From Micromonospora sp. PLK6-60 (GTDB lineage Bacteria > Actinomycetota > Actinomycetes > Mycobacteriales > Micromonosporaceae), in the NCBI RefSeq assembly GCF_019890675.1, contig NZ_JAIOAA010000019.1:1-64000 (forward strand): a stretch of 64,000 bases of DNA, in the 5' to 3' direction. The notes under the pieces were generated by a model. It was not told where the DNA came from and did not search any database. It saw nothing but the letters and a program-made list of their open reading frames with translations. The position numbers and the translations under genes were made by a program. Shown piece by piece: positions 1 through 7,608 of the stretch. Every line of letters begins with the position of its first letter. Position 1 is the first letter of the stretch.

Positions 1-30
1 TCCGCCGCTCTCGCGCCGGGCACTTTTACT

Positions 31-59
31 ACGTTACCCGGTGGTTTCCGCCGTGTCAA
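31..59 (-). promoter_or_regulatory. rrn-type promoter, proximal
   Basis: On the minus strand a perfect TTGACA (54-59) and TAACGT (31-36) are separated by 17 bases. This is the best sigma-70-type promoter in the window. A hairpin with arms AAACCGC/GCGGTTT at 58-77 lies just upstream. Transcription would start near base 24 and run off the left edge. Confidence 0.7.
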
Positions 60-196
60 ACCGCTGTTTCGCGGTTTGTCGTGCTTCAACCCGATTCCGG
101 GCACCACGATTGAACCGGCTCCCGCCGGGCCCCGTCGTGGATTCGGCGGGACGGCCGCCGCGGTCACCCGCTCGTCCGTTTCCCTGCCGGCCGGTA

Positions 197-225
197 ACCT
201 TACCCGGTCGGTCTCGCCTCGCCAA
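197..225 (-). promoter_or_regulatory. rrn-type promoter, middle
   Basis: On the minus strand TTGGCG (220-225) and TAAGGT (197-202) are separated by 17 bases. The spacer ends in ACCGGG just before the -10, matching the other two promoters of this region. Confidence 0.55.
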
Positions 226-326
226 ATCCGCCTCTCGGCGAATCCGGGGCACCGCCCGTTTCAGGTCCTGCGCTCCGGCCTTCCAGGTCTTTCGCCTGTT
301 TCGTCCGTTCCGCGCTGGCAGAGAAA

Positions 327-356
327 AAGTTACGCGCCCGGTGGTTTGATCGTCAA
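327..356 (-). promoter_or_regulatory. rrn-type promoter, distal
   Basis: On the minus strand TTGACG (351-356) is followed after 18 bases by TAACTT (327-332). The -35 box sits inside an imperfect hairpin at 338-365 (CCGGTGG arms) that may also end tyrS transcription. Confidence 0.6.
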
Positions 357-396
357 ATCCACCGGACGCGTCCCGCGTCACACTGTTGATCGGGGG

Positions 397-1686
397 CTAT
401 CTGGCCAGCTCAACCCCGGCGAAGGAGCGCTTGCCACGGCGCAGCACGAGGTATCGGCCGTGCAGCAGCTCGTCGGTGGACACCGTGGCCGCCACGTCGG
501 TGATCCGCTCGTTGTTGACGTAGGCGCCGCCTTCGGTGATCACCCGGCGGGCCTCCTTCATGCTCGGGACCAGGCCCGACTCCTTCAGCAGGCCGGCGAC
601 GTCCGGCAGCTCCGTCAGGTGCACCAGGCCTGCCTCGGTCAAGGCGGCGCGCAGCGTCTCGGCGGAGAGCTCGGCCAGCGAGCCACGGCCGAAGAGCGCC
701 TGGCTGGCCGCGACCGCCTGGGCCATCTCCCGCTCACCGTGCACCAGCGTGGTGAGTTCCTCGGCCAGCGCCCGCTGGGCGAACCGCGCCTGCGGCCGTT
801 CCGCGGTCGCCTTCTCCAGTTCCTCCAGTTCCTCCCGGGAACGGAAGCTGAAGTAGCGCAGGTAGCGGCTGACGTCCCGGTCGTCGGCGTTGACCCAGAA
901 CTGGTAGAAGGCGTACGGGCTGGTCATCGCCGGGTCGAGCCAGACCGCGCCGCCCTCGGTCTTGCCGAACTTGGTGCCGTCGGACTTGGTGACCAGCGGG
1001 GTGGTGAACGCCTGCACCGGTCCCGCGCCGCGCCGGCGGACGTAGTCGACACCGGCGGTGATGTTGCCCCACTGGTCGGAGCCGCCGAACTGGAGCTGGC
1101 AGCCGTAACGGCGGTGCAGCTCGAAGAAGTCGTTGGCCTGGAGCAGCTGGTAGCTGAACTCGGTGAAGCTGATCCCGCTCTCCAGCCGGGCCCGGACCAC
1201 CTCCCGGGCCAGCATCTTGTTGACCGGGAAGTGCTTGCCCACGTCGCGGAGGAACTCAACCACGGACATCTCGCCGGTCCAGTCCAGGTTGTTGACCAGC
1301 TGGGCCGCGTTCTCACCGGTGTACGACACGAACGGGGCCAGCTGGTCCCGGATCCGCCGCACCCAGCCGGCGACGACCTCGGGCGAGTTGAGGGTGCGCT
1401 CCGCGTTCTCCTTCGGGTCGCCGATCTGCCCGGTGGCGCCGCCGACGAGCAGCAGCGGCCGGTGCCCGGCGAACTGGAGGCGGCGGGCCGTCATGACCTG
1501 CATGAGGTGGCCGACGTGCAGGCTGGGCGCGGTCGGGTCGAAGCCCACATAGAAGGTGGTCGGCCCGGCGTCGAACAGCTCGCGCAGCTCGTCGAGGCCG
1601 GTCGAGTCCTGGATCAGGCCCCGCCACCGCAGGTCTTCGGTCAGGGAGTCCCGCCCGGGCGGGAGGTTGCTGTCGGTCACGGCCAC
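397..1686 (-). CDS. tyrS: tyrosine--tRNA ligase
   Basis: Charges tRNA-Tyr with tyrosine using ATP in the cytoplasm. The 429-residue length is normal for a bacterial TyrRS. The class I signature reads HVGH (residues 57-60) and the KMSKS loop reads KFGKT (about residue 240), the form usual for TyrRS. The C-terminal 60-70 residues look like an S4 RNA-binding domain (KEARR, then GGAYVNNERI). The GTG start at 1686 has GGGGAG six bases upstream; a second in-frame GTG lies two codons later. The gene is followed only by the rrn-type promoter region, so it is probably transcribed alone and read toward the rRNA operon. Confidence 0.97.
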   Translation of the reverse strand: MAVTDSNLPPGRDSLTEDLRWRGLIQDSTGLDELRELFDAGPTTFYVGFDPTAPSLHVGHLMQVMTARRLQFAGHRPLLLVGGATGQIGDPKENAERTLNSPEVVAGWVRRIRDQLAPFVSYTGENAAQLVNNLDWTGEMSVVEFLRDVGKHFPVNKMLAREVVRARLESGISFTEFSYQLLQANDFFELHRRYGCQLQFGGSDQWGNITAGVDYVRRRGAGPVQAFTTPLVTKSDGTKFGKTEGGAVWLDPAMTSPYAFYQFWVNADDRDVSRYLRYFSFRSREELEELEKATAERPQARFAQRALAEELTTLVHGEREMAQAVAASQALFGRGSLAELSAETLRAALTEAGLVHLTELPDVAGLLKESGLVPSMKEARRVITEGGAYVNNERITDVAATVSTDELLHGRYLVLRRGKRSFAGVELAR

Positions 1687-1774
1687 CGATTCTCCCCCAT
1701 CGCGGCGGTGGACAGGTACCGGGTTTGGCCGGGCGACGCCGTCGGCCCCGGCCCGGAGCGGCGGGACGCGCGGG

Positions 1775-2122
1775 TCAGCGGTGGCTCAGCACGTTGACCA
1801 CCCGGCCGTTGGGGTCGCGGACGAAGAACCGCCGTACCCCCCACTCCTCGTCCTGCAAGGGGTGGACGATCTCCGCACCGCTGTCCCGCACGGCCGCGTA
1901 GGCCGCGTCGACGTCGTCCACCTCGACGCTCATGTCGGGGGTGACCGGGGCGGTCCGGTCGCGGCTCATGACGCCTACCTGTGCCGCCGGCGTGGACGGG
2001 GAGGCGAGCGTCATGATCCAACCGAGATCCATCACCTCCTCGAAGCCCAGCAGGCCGTAGAACTCCCGGCTCTCCCGGGCGGCCTCGGACCGGATGACGG
2101 GCATGACACGACGTACGGTCAT
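1775..2122 (-). CDS. VOC/glyoxalase-superfamily protein
   Basis: A 115-residue single-domain protein of the vicinal oxygen chelate fold. It opens with a beta strand (RRVMPVIRS), then a helix with REFYGLLGFEE, and closes with the typical strand FVRDPNGRVVNVLSHR. Such proteins include glyoxalase, fosfomycin and bleomycin resistance and extradiol dioxygenase relatives, and the substrate cannot be told from sequence. The ATG at 2122 is preceded by GGAGG at good distance. It is transcribed away from the thioesterase gene at 2249. The C-terminal DPNG suggests an intact fold, but I could not confirm a complete metal-ligand set. Confidence 0.85.
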   Translation of the reverse strand: MTVRRVMPVIRSEAARESREFYGLLGFEEVMDLGWIMTLASPSTPAAQVGVMSRDRTAPVTPDMSVEVDDVDAAYAAVRDSGAEIVHPLQDEEWGVRRFFVRDPNGRVVNVLSHR

Positions 2123-2248
2123 CGATTCCTCCGTGGCGACGGGCGCGGGTCCCGGACGGCCCAGGTCTACTACGGCCGGTCGCCCGCCGGCAACCGCGGC
2201 GGCCCGGCGCACTAGGCTGGCGCCGCGACCGGGTGAGGAGGAGCAGCG

Positions 2249-2635
2249 GTGGAGCTGCCGGACATGAACACGGGCCTGGCGGCCCTGCTGGGCCTCAAGA
2301 TGGACGAGATGACCGCCGACCGGGTGGTCATCCGCTGGCAGGTCCGGCCGGAGCTGCACCAGCCGTTCGGCATTCAGCACGGCGGGGTCTACTGCTCCGT
2401 GGTGGAGACGGCGGCCAGCATCGGCGGCGCGATCTGGCTGGGCGAGCGGGGCCGCGTCGTCGGCGTGGCGAACCAGACCGACTTCCTGCGCGCGGTGCGG
2501 GACGGGGAGCTGACCGCGGTGGGCACCCCGGTGCACCGGGGGCGCAGCCAGCAGTTGTGGCACGTGGAGATCACCGACGCCGAGGACCGGCTGGTCGCGC
2601 GCGGCCAGGTCCGCCTGCAGAACCTCGGCACCTGA
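2249..2635 (+). CDS. hotdog-fold thioesterase, PaaI-like
   Basis: A 128-residue single hotdog-domain protein. The core reads PFGIQHGGVYCSVVETAAS; in PaaI/YbgC-type acyl-CoA thioesterases the HGG turn and the following acidic residue (Glu here) form the active site. Members usually work as tetramers and hydrolyse aromatic or medium-chain acyl-CoA. The GTG start at 2249 has GAGGAG ahead of it; a later ATG (residue 6) is less well placed. Divergent from the VOC gene. Substrate unknown. Confidence 0.88.
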   Translation: MELPDMNTGLAALLGLKMDEMTADRVVIRWQVRPELHQPFGIQHGGVYCSVVETAASIGGAIWLGERGRVVGVANQTDFLRAVRDGELTAVGTPVHRGRSQQLWHVEITDAEDRLVARGQVRLQNLGT

Positions 2636-2770
2636 CCGGACGGTACGCGCGGCGGGCGCGCCGCGACCGGTCGGACGTGACCCGCCTCGGCGCGGGATGT
2701 GCCGATTGTCCCGACAAGCGCGGATAGTTCGGAATATCGTCGCTGCGATGACACCCGACCGCCGTGCGCC

Positions 2771-3997
2771 GTGAGAAGGCTGCTGGCCGCCACCCTCGGG
2801 ATCCTCTCCGCCATCGGCGGCTTCGTCGACGTCGGCGACCTGGTGGCGGCGAGCCAGGCCGGGGCCCGCTTCGGGATGGCGCACGCCTGGGTGCTGCTCG
2901 TCGGCGTGCTCGGCATCTGCGCGTACGCGGAAATGGCCGGCCGGATCGCGGCGGTGAGCGGCCGGGCGGTCTTCGACCTGGTCCGGGAGCGGCTCGGGCC
3001 CCGGGTGGCGTTGCTCAACCTGGTGGCGTCCTGGCTGGTCACGGTGATCACCCTGGCCGCCGAGCTGGGCGGGGTGGCCCTGGCCCTGCAACTGGCCTCC
3101 GGGGTCGGCTACCTGATCTGGGTGCCGGTGGCCGCGGGCGCGGTCTGGCTGGTGCTGTGGCGGATGCGCTTCGAGCTGATGGAACGGGTCTTCGGCCTGG
3201 CCGGGCTGAGCCTGCTGGTCTTCGCGGTGGTGCTGTTCCTGCTGCCCACCGACTGGGCGCGGCTGGGCCACGGCGCCCTGCACCTGAGCGCCGGCGGGCA
3301 CGGCTGGGCCGCGTACTGGTTCGTGACGGTGGCGCTGTTCGCCTCCACGGTCAGCCCGTACGAGGTGTTCTTCTTCTCCTCCGGCGGGGTGGAGGAGAAC
3401 TGGAGCCCGGCCGACCTGGCCCGGTCCCGGTCCAACGTGCTGATCGGCTTCCCGGTGGGCGGGCTGCTCGCGCTGTCGCTGATCGCCGCCGCGGCGGTGG
3501 TCCACCACCCGGGCGGCACGTCGCTGACCTCGCTGGACCAGGTGGCGCAGCCGGTGGTGCTGGTGCTGGGTGGGGTGGGCCTGGCCATCGCCGCGATGGC
3601 GTTCTTCGCGGTGACCTTCGGCGCGGCGCTGGAGACCGGCATCTCCGCCGCGTACGCCGTGGCGCAGTACTTTGGCTGGCAGTGGGGCAAGCGGGTCAGC
3701 CCGCGCGAGGCGGCCCGGTTCCACAGCGTGCTGCTGGTCAGCGTGCTGCTCGCGGTGCTGCTGCTGATGACCACCGTCGACCCGGTGCGGCTGACCGAGT
3801 ACATGCTGGTGCTCAGCGCGGTGGTGCTGCCGCTGACGTACCTGCCGATCCTGGTGGTGGCCAACGACCGCGACTACCTGGGCGACCGGGTGAACGGCCG
3901 GTGGAACAACCTGCTCGGCGCGCTGTTCCTGCTGGTCATCGTCGCCGCGTCGGTCGCGGCGATCCCGTTGGCGATCGTGACGAGGATGGGACAGTGA
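2771..3997 (+). CDS. NRAMP-related membrane transporter with altered metal site
   Basis: A 408-residue protein with about eleven hydrophobic segments and the NRAMP layout. The normally invariant metal-binding motif in helix 1 (DPGN) reads DVGD in GGFVDVGDL. The helix 6 motif (MPH) reads SPY in STVSPYEVFFF, so the metal-coordinating methionine and following histidine are missing. In the family, loss of the methionine goes with loss of transition-metal selectivity, as in related magnesium transporters, so Mg2+ or another hard ion is plausible but unproven. The start is chosen at GTG 2771, directly before the first hydrophobic helix; an ATG far upstream (2699) would add 24 residues with no family resemblance. 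Its TGA overlaps the GTG of the PRC-barrel gene, implying coupled translation. Confidence 0.8.
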   Translation: MRRLLAATLGILSAIGGFVDVGDLVAASQAGARFGMAHAWVLLVGVLGICAYAEMAGRIAAVSGRAVFDLVRERLGPRVALLNLVASWLVTVITLAAELGGVALALQLASGVGYLIWVPVAAGAVWLVLWRMRFELMERVFGLAGLSLLVFAVVLFLLPTDWARLGHGALHLSAGGHGWAAYWFVTVALFASTVSPYEVFFFSSGGVEENWSPADLARSRSNVLIGFPVGGLLALSLIAAAAVVHHPGGTSLTSLDQVAQPVVLVLGGVGLAIAAMAFFAVTFGAALETGISAAYAVAQYFGWQWGKRVSPREAARFHSVLLVSVLLAVLLLMTTVDPVRLTEYMLVLSAVVLPLTYLPILVVANDRDYLGDRVNGRWNNLLGALFLLVIVAASVAAIPLAIVTRMGQ

Positions 3998-4374
3998 GGA
4001 TCCAGCTCGCCAAGCAGCTGCTCGACCGGCAGATCGTCGACTCCGACGGCCGGCTGGTCGGGCGGGTCGACGACATCGCCTTCGCCGTCGACGACGACGG
4101 CTTCCCGTACGTGGCGTGCCTGCTCACCGGGCAGGGCGCGCTCGGCCAGCGGATCGGCGGCCGGATCGGGCGGATCCTGGTGGCGGTCGCCGACCGGTTC
4201 GTCGACGACCCGCCGGTGCCGCCGCTGCGCATCCCCCTCGACCAGGTCGCCCACCTGGGCAGTGCGGTCCGGCTGCGCTGCCCGGCGTCCGCGCTGCCAC
4301 CATCGCCGGTGGAGTCGTGGCTGCGCCGGCACCTGATCGACCGGATCCCGGGGGCGAACCGTGCGAGCGGGTGA
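3994..4374 (+). CDS. PRC-barrel domain protein A
   Basis: A 126-residue soluble protein starting with a PRC-barrel-like beta domain (LLDRQIVDSDGRLVGRVDDI). PRC barrels are small all-beta modules found in RimM, photosynthetic reaction centre H subunits and, in actinobacteria, in front of MgtE-type magnesium channels. The GTG at 3994 overlaps the transporter stop as GTGA and the end overlaps the next gene by 14 bases, so the three genes form one tightly coupled unit. I infer a regulatory or assembly partner of the transporter. No catalytic residues are visible. Confidence 0.75.
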   Translation: MRIQLAKQLLDRQIVDSDGRLVGRVDDIAFAVDDDGFPYVACLLTGQGALGQRIGGRIGRILVAVADRFVDDPPVPPLRIPLDQVAHLGSAVRLRCPASALPPSPVESWLRRHLIDRIPGANRASG

Positions 4375-4678
4375 GCTGCTCGGCCGGACCGCGTACGACC
4401 TGCACGGGCGCCGGCTCGGCCGGGTGGTGGACGTGGTGGTGCGCGGGGGCTGGCCGCCGGAGCGGTTTCTGATCACCGACGTGATCGTCGCCGGGCACTG
4501 GTGGACCCGGGTGACCAGCCGGCTGATCGGGCCGGAGCTGCACCCCGCCGGGCCCTGGCTGCTGCGGGCCGCCGCCCGGCTGATCGGGCGCAGCACCCAT
4601 CAGGTGCCGGTCGACGCGGTGCAACTGCACCCGCGGGTGCCCGGCTTTCCGTTCGACCCGCCCGCCGGCCGGCGCTGA
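4361..4678 (+). CDS. PRC-barrel domain protein B
   Basis: A 105-residue protein with a second PRC-like beta motif (LLGRTAYDLHGRRLGRVVDV) followed by a short amphipathic region (RLIGPELHPAG) and a tail with VPVDAVQLHP. It starts with GTG at 4361 inside the end of the preceding gene. Together with its neighbour it looks like a divergent tandem duplicate. A symmetrical hairpin immediately after its stop ends the operon. The function is inferred only from its link to the NRAMP-like gene. Confidence 0.7.
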   Translation: MRAGELLGRTAYDLHGRRLGRVVDVVVRGGWPPERFLITDVIVAGHWWTRVTSRLIGPELHPAGPWLLRAAARLIGRSTHQVPVDAVQLHPRVPGFPFDPPAGRR

Positions 4679-4703
4679 ACCCCACCGGGCGGCGGGCGGG
4701 GTT
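4678..4703. terminator. bidirectional terminator-like hairpin
   Basis: Arms AACCCC and GGGGTT flank a GC-rich loop between two convergent genes (stops at 4678 and 4717). There is no U-run, which is usual for actinobacteria. Confidence 0.5.
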
Positions 4704-4716
4704 GCGCTGGGCGTGG

Positions 4717-6087
4717 TCAGTGGCGTGCCTCGTCGAGCGCCGGGGCGTCCGCCGGGTCGGCGCCGTCGGCCGGGTCGACACCGTCCGCGTCGTCGTCGCC
4801 CTCGGCCCGCTCGCGGCGCGGGCGACGCCGGAGGCGCACCTCGGTGATGGCGCGCTGGTCGACGTCGGCCACCGCCAGCTCCCAGCCGTCGATGGTGACC
4901 TGCTCCCCGGCCACCATCGGGATGTGCCCGAGGCAGATCAGCACCAGCCCGGCCACCGTGGTGTAGTCGCCGGCCGGCCGGTTGGGCAGCTCCACCCCGA
5001 GGTCGGTGAGGTCGTGCACCGGGAAGGTGCCGGGCAGCACCAGCGCGCCGTCCGCCTCGGTGCGGACCGAGCGCAGATCCCGGTCGGTCTCGTCGTAGAT
5101 CTCGCCGACGATCTCCTCCAGGATGTCCTCCAGCGTGACGATCCCGTCGACCGCGCCGCGCTCGTCCACCACCAGGGCGATGTGCTGCCGTTCGGCTTTG
5201 AACTGGCGCAGCGCGTCGACCACCGGCAGCGAGTCGGGCAGCAGCATCGGCGGGCGGGCGATCTCGTCGACCGCCCGGTCGTCGGGCACGCCGACGAGGT
5301 CCCGCAGGTGGATCACGCCGACCGCGTCGTCCAGGCCGCCGTGGCGCACCACCGGCGCCCGGGAGTGGCCGGTGGCGGCCAGCACCAGCCGCGCCGCCTC
5401 GGCGGTGGTGCCGCTGTCCAGGGTGAAGACCTGCAACCGGGGCACCAGGACCGCCTTGAGCTGCCGGTCGGTGATCTCCACCGCGCCGGCGATGATCTGC
5501 CGCTGCTCCTTGGTGAAGCCGTGGTTGCCGGCGACGATGTCGCGCAGCTCGTCGGGGCCGATCTCGTCCGGCTCGTGCTTCGGGTTGAGGCCGAACAGCC
5601 GGACCACCACGTCGCTGGTGGCGCCGAGCAGCCAGACCGCCGGCCGGGTCAGGCTCGCCAACACGTCCAGCGGGCGGGCCACGACCAGCGCCCACCGTTC
5701 GGCCGACTGCATGGCGATGCGCTTGGGCGCCAGCTCCCCGAAGACCAGGGTGACGAAGGTGAGCACCAGGGTGACCGCCACGATGGCGACGGTCTCGGCC
5801 GCGTTGCCGAAGACGCCGAGCAACGGTACGAGCGGTCGGGCCAGCGAGACGGCCGCCGCCGCGGAGGCGAGGAACCCGGCGAGGGTGATGCCGATCTGGA
5901 TGGTGGCCAGGAAGCGGTTCGGGTCCTTGGCGAGGCGGGCCAGGGTCCGGCCGGCCCGGCTGCTGCGTTCCAGCCGCTGGACCTGGCTGTCCCGCAGCGA
6001 CACCAGCGCCATCTCACTGCCCGCGAAGAGCGCGTTGAAGATGATCAGAACTCCGACCAGGGCCAGTTGGCTCCAGTAGCTCTGCAC
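4717..6087 (-). CDS. CNNM/CorC-type membrane protein with CBS domains
   Basis: About 456 residues. The N-terminal half is a CNNM transmembrane domain (LVGVLIIFNALFAGSEMALV, then several helices and the conserved FGELAPKRIA). Two CBS motifs follow (about 215-335, with GIVTLEDILEEIVGEI) and then a C-terminal CorC/HlyC transporter-associated domain (DYTTVAGLVL). This family (also labelled hemolysin-like TlyC, YhdP or PaeA) is linked to magnesium or cobalt efflux and resistance, with CBS domains sensing nucleotides. The tail is acidic (repeated D, A and P). The start is taken as GTG 6087, with GGAGAG upstream and the first membrane helix a few residues in; longer versions add an Arg/Pro-rich non-homologous head. 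It faces the NRAMP/PRC genes, so both may serve divalent cation balance. Confidence 0.9.
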   Translation of the reverse strand: MQSYWSQLALVGVLIIFNALFAGSEMALVSLRDSQVQRLERSSRAGRTLARLAKDPNRFLATIQIGITLAGFLASAAAAVSLARPLVPLLGVFGNAAETVAIVAVTLVLTFVTLVFGELAPKRIAMQSAERWALVVARPLDVLASLTRPAVWLLGATSDVVVRLFGLNPKHEPDEIGPDELRDIVAGNHGFTKEQRQIIAGAVEITDRQLKAVLVPRLQVFTLDSGTTAEAARLVLAATGHSRAPVVRHGGLDDAVGVIHLRDLVGVPDDRAVDEIARPPMLLPDSLPVVDALRQFKAERQHIALVVDERGAVDGIVTLEDILEEIVGEIYDETDRDLRSVRTEADGALVLPGTFPVHDLTDLGVELPNRPAGDYTTVAGLVLICLGHIPMVAGEQVTIDGWELAVADVDQRAITEVRLRRRPRRERAEGDDDADGVDPADGADPADAPALDEARH

Positions 6088-6272
6088 GCCCGGTTCTCTC
6101 CCTCGACCCGACCAGGGCCGGCCCATCGCGGGGCCGACGTCGCCGGCCGGAAATCCCGGACGGCGTGGCCCCCTCTGTGCCCCGCGCGGGGCCCGGCAAA
6201 TCCTCCGGCGCCGCACGATCCCCCTACCGTGCGTCGATCAGGGCCCGTCCGCCGCTGCCGGATGCCCCGGCG

Positions 6273-6330
6273 GTGTTAACAGGGGGCCCTTCCTATACAG
6301 AATGCGTTAAGAAGGGCACCCTCCTTACAC
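6273..6330. repeat. 58-bp palindromic element, copy 1
   Basis: Begins GTGTTAACAGGG and ends CCTCCTTACAC. The arms pair over about 20 bases around the core TATACAGAATGCGTTAA. It lies three bases after the stop of the gene at 6333, so it may act as a minus-strand terminator. A second copy of exactly the same length is at 31871-31928. Confidence 0.85.
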
Positions 6331-6332
6331 CG

Positions 6333-6962
6333 TCAGCGGGTGGGGGTGGGGAGGTCGAGCACGTAGGCGTCGCCCTCGGGGCGGAAGCCGAGCCGGTGGT
6401 AATACGGGGCGATCATGCCGGGCGGGCTGACCACCCGGCGGAACCCCCGGTCGGTGAAGAGGCGGCTGCGCCGGTAGACGAACTCGCCCGGGGTGAAGTC
6501 GCGGAACGGCGGGGTGACGTAGTCCAGGTCGATCTGGGCGACCGCGCCGGCCTCGGCGTGCGACACCACCACGCCGACCACCTGGTCGCCGCGGACCACC
6601 AGGAACGCCGAGCGCTCGGCGGCGGTCGGGTCCCAGCGGAAGTCCGGGTTGAACCGGGCGATGTCGGTGGCGTGCACCCGCAGCGTGTGGGCCAGGAACG
6701 CGTCGCCGGTGCCCACCTCGACCACCTGGTAGGTCTGTTCGTCGTGCCGGGTGGCCAGCATCGTGCGCAGATACCACACGTTGATCACCGCGAGCACCAC
6801 GTTGAGCCCGACCATCGGCCAGACGTGCACGGCCGCGTTGTAGCCGATCAGGATCAGGCAGCCGATCAGGTTGAGCGCGCGTAGCCGCAGGATGCGCGTC
6901 TGCAGCAGGGACCAGACCAGCAGCGCGGAGCCGGCCCAGCCGACGAGTTCCAGCCAGTTCAC
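6333..6962 (-). CDS. YgjV-like membrane domain fused to a GNAT-like domain
   Basis: A 209-residue protein. The first ~70 residues form three hydrophobic helices (LVGWAGSALLVWSLL, LIGCLILIGYNAAVHVWP, VVLAVINVWYL) resembling the YgjV/PnuC-like inner membrane family. Residues ~90-205 resemble an acetyltransferase-like fold (SAFLVVRGDQVVGVVV, then YYHRLGFRPEG). The GTG start at 6962 puts the first helix at the very N-terminus; there is no strong ribosome site, so leaderless or coupled translation from the adjacent acetyltransferase gene (end 6973) is likely. The substrate is unknown. This two-part layout is known in bacteria as a conserved membrane protein without assigned function. Confidence 0.75.
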   Translation of the reverse strand: MNWLELVGWAGSALLVWSLLQTRILRLRALNLIGCLILIGYNAAVHVWPMVGLNVVLAVINVWYLRTMLATRHDEQTYQVVEVGTGDAFLAHTLRVHATDIARFNPDFRWDPTAAERSAFLVVRGDQVVGVVVSHAEAGAVAQIDLDYVTPPFRDFTPGEFVYRRSRLFTDRGFRRVVSPPGMIAPYYHRLGFRPEGDAYVLDLPTPTR

Positions 6963-6972
6963 CCGGGGGAGA

Positions 6973-7476
6973 CTAGTGGTTGCCCAGCTCAGCGCCGTCG
7001 GCGGGCAGCCGGAGCAGCCATTCCGCCACCTCGGTGCCGCGTGCGGGAGCGTACCCGGAGTCCTCGCCGACCACCACGAAACCGCACTTGCGCAGCACCG
7101 CCAGGGAGGCGGCGTTGTCCTTGGCGGCGCGGGCGTAGACCGGCCGCCGGGGCAGCTCACGCAGCAGGGCGGCGAGCGCGGCGGTGGCGTGGCCCCGACC
7201 CCACCGGGCCGGATCGATCCAGTAGCTGACCTCGGTGTGCTCCCCCACCGGGAAGGCGGCCACGTGCCCGACCACCGCGCCGTCGACCGTCACCGTGCGG
7301 TTCACGATCCGCTCGTCGGCCCGGATCCGGGCCCAGTGCGCGTCGAAGGCGGCCCGGTCGGACGGGTCCTTCGGGCCGAACGCGGCCATCCAGTTGGCCT
7401 GCGGGTCCTGCTCCTGAATGAAGAAGACGGGCAGGTCGTCGTCGCGTACCGGGCGGAGCCGCACCTCACTGGTCAC
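6973..7476 (-). CDS. GNAT family N-acetyltransferase
   Basis: A 167-residue acetyltransferase of the RimJ/RimL-like branch. It opens VTSEVRLRPVRDDDLPVFF, carries the acetyl-CoA motif RWGRGHATAALAALL, and ends with the typical NAASLAVLRKCGF helix. It probably transfers acetyl from acetyl-CoA to a small amine or a protein N-terminus; the acceptor is unknown. GTG 7476 has no ribosome site but lies six bases after a TATCCT box on its own strand, suggesting a leaderless transcript. Divergent from ppdK. Confidence 0.9.
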   Translation of the reverse strand: MTSEVRLRPVRDDDLPVFFIQEQDPQANWMAAFGPKDPSDRAAFDAHWARIRADERIVNRTVTVDGAVVGHVAAFPVGEHTEVSYWIDPARWGRGHATAALAALLRELPRRPVYARAAKDNAASLAVLRKCGFVVVGEDSGYAPARGTEVAEWLLRLPADGAELGNH

Positions 7477-7509
7477 CGCCGGAGGATACGCGGGCCCACC
7501 GACACCCTC

Positions 7510-7523
7510 GGGACCTCCGGCCC
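7510..7523. promoter_or_regulatory. DevR/DosR-like box upstream of ppdK
   Basis: GGGACCTCCGGCCC is an imperfect palindrome 86 bases before the ppdK start. It shares the pattern GGGACC-NN-CGGCCC with a box at 11368-11381 and resembles the core of dormancy-regulator sites. Identification is by resemblance only. Confidence 0.45.
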
Positions 7524-7608
7524 GGTGCCGGTCCCGTCCGGCCCTGCCGCGCCCGCCGGTGCGCCCGATACGAAGGAGGAGGAACGACGCAGCCGAGGAG
7601 GCCGGACC

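Larger units (their letters stand above)
1..396 (-). other. gene-free rRNA-operon promoter and leader region
   Basis: No credible gene is present here. Read on the minus strand, the stretch between the tyrS stop and the left edge holds three consecutive promoter-like pairs with 17-18 base spacers, each with a GC-rich spacer followed by a TAA-type -10 box. It also has an A/T-rich stretch at 318-332. Tandem strong promoters pointing away from tyrS, with no protein gene following, are typical of actinobacterial rrn leaders. I infer that 16S rRNA begins just beyond base 1 on the minus strand; the rRNA itself is not in the window. Confidence 0.7.

Noticed and set aside
34..381. 115-codon minus-strand frame at the left edge
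   Set aside because: It covers the three tandem promoters, has basic low-complexity composition and no ribosome site.
76..1797. 573-codon open frame on the plus strand across tyrS
   Set aside because: It is the complement of tyrS; the composition is Arg/Gly/Val-rich with no family features, typical of shadow frames in very GC-rich DNA.
7521..7545. A second DevR-like box at GGTCCCGTCCGGCCC
   Set aside because: Half-sites are in the wrong orientation and spacing compared with the two listed boxes.
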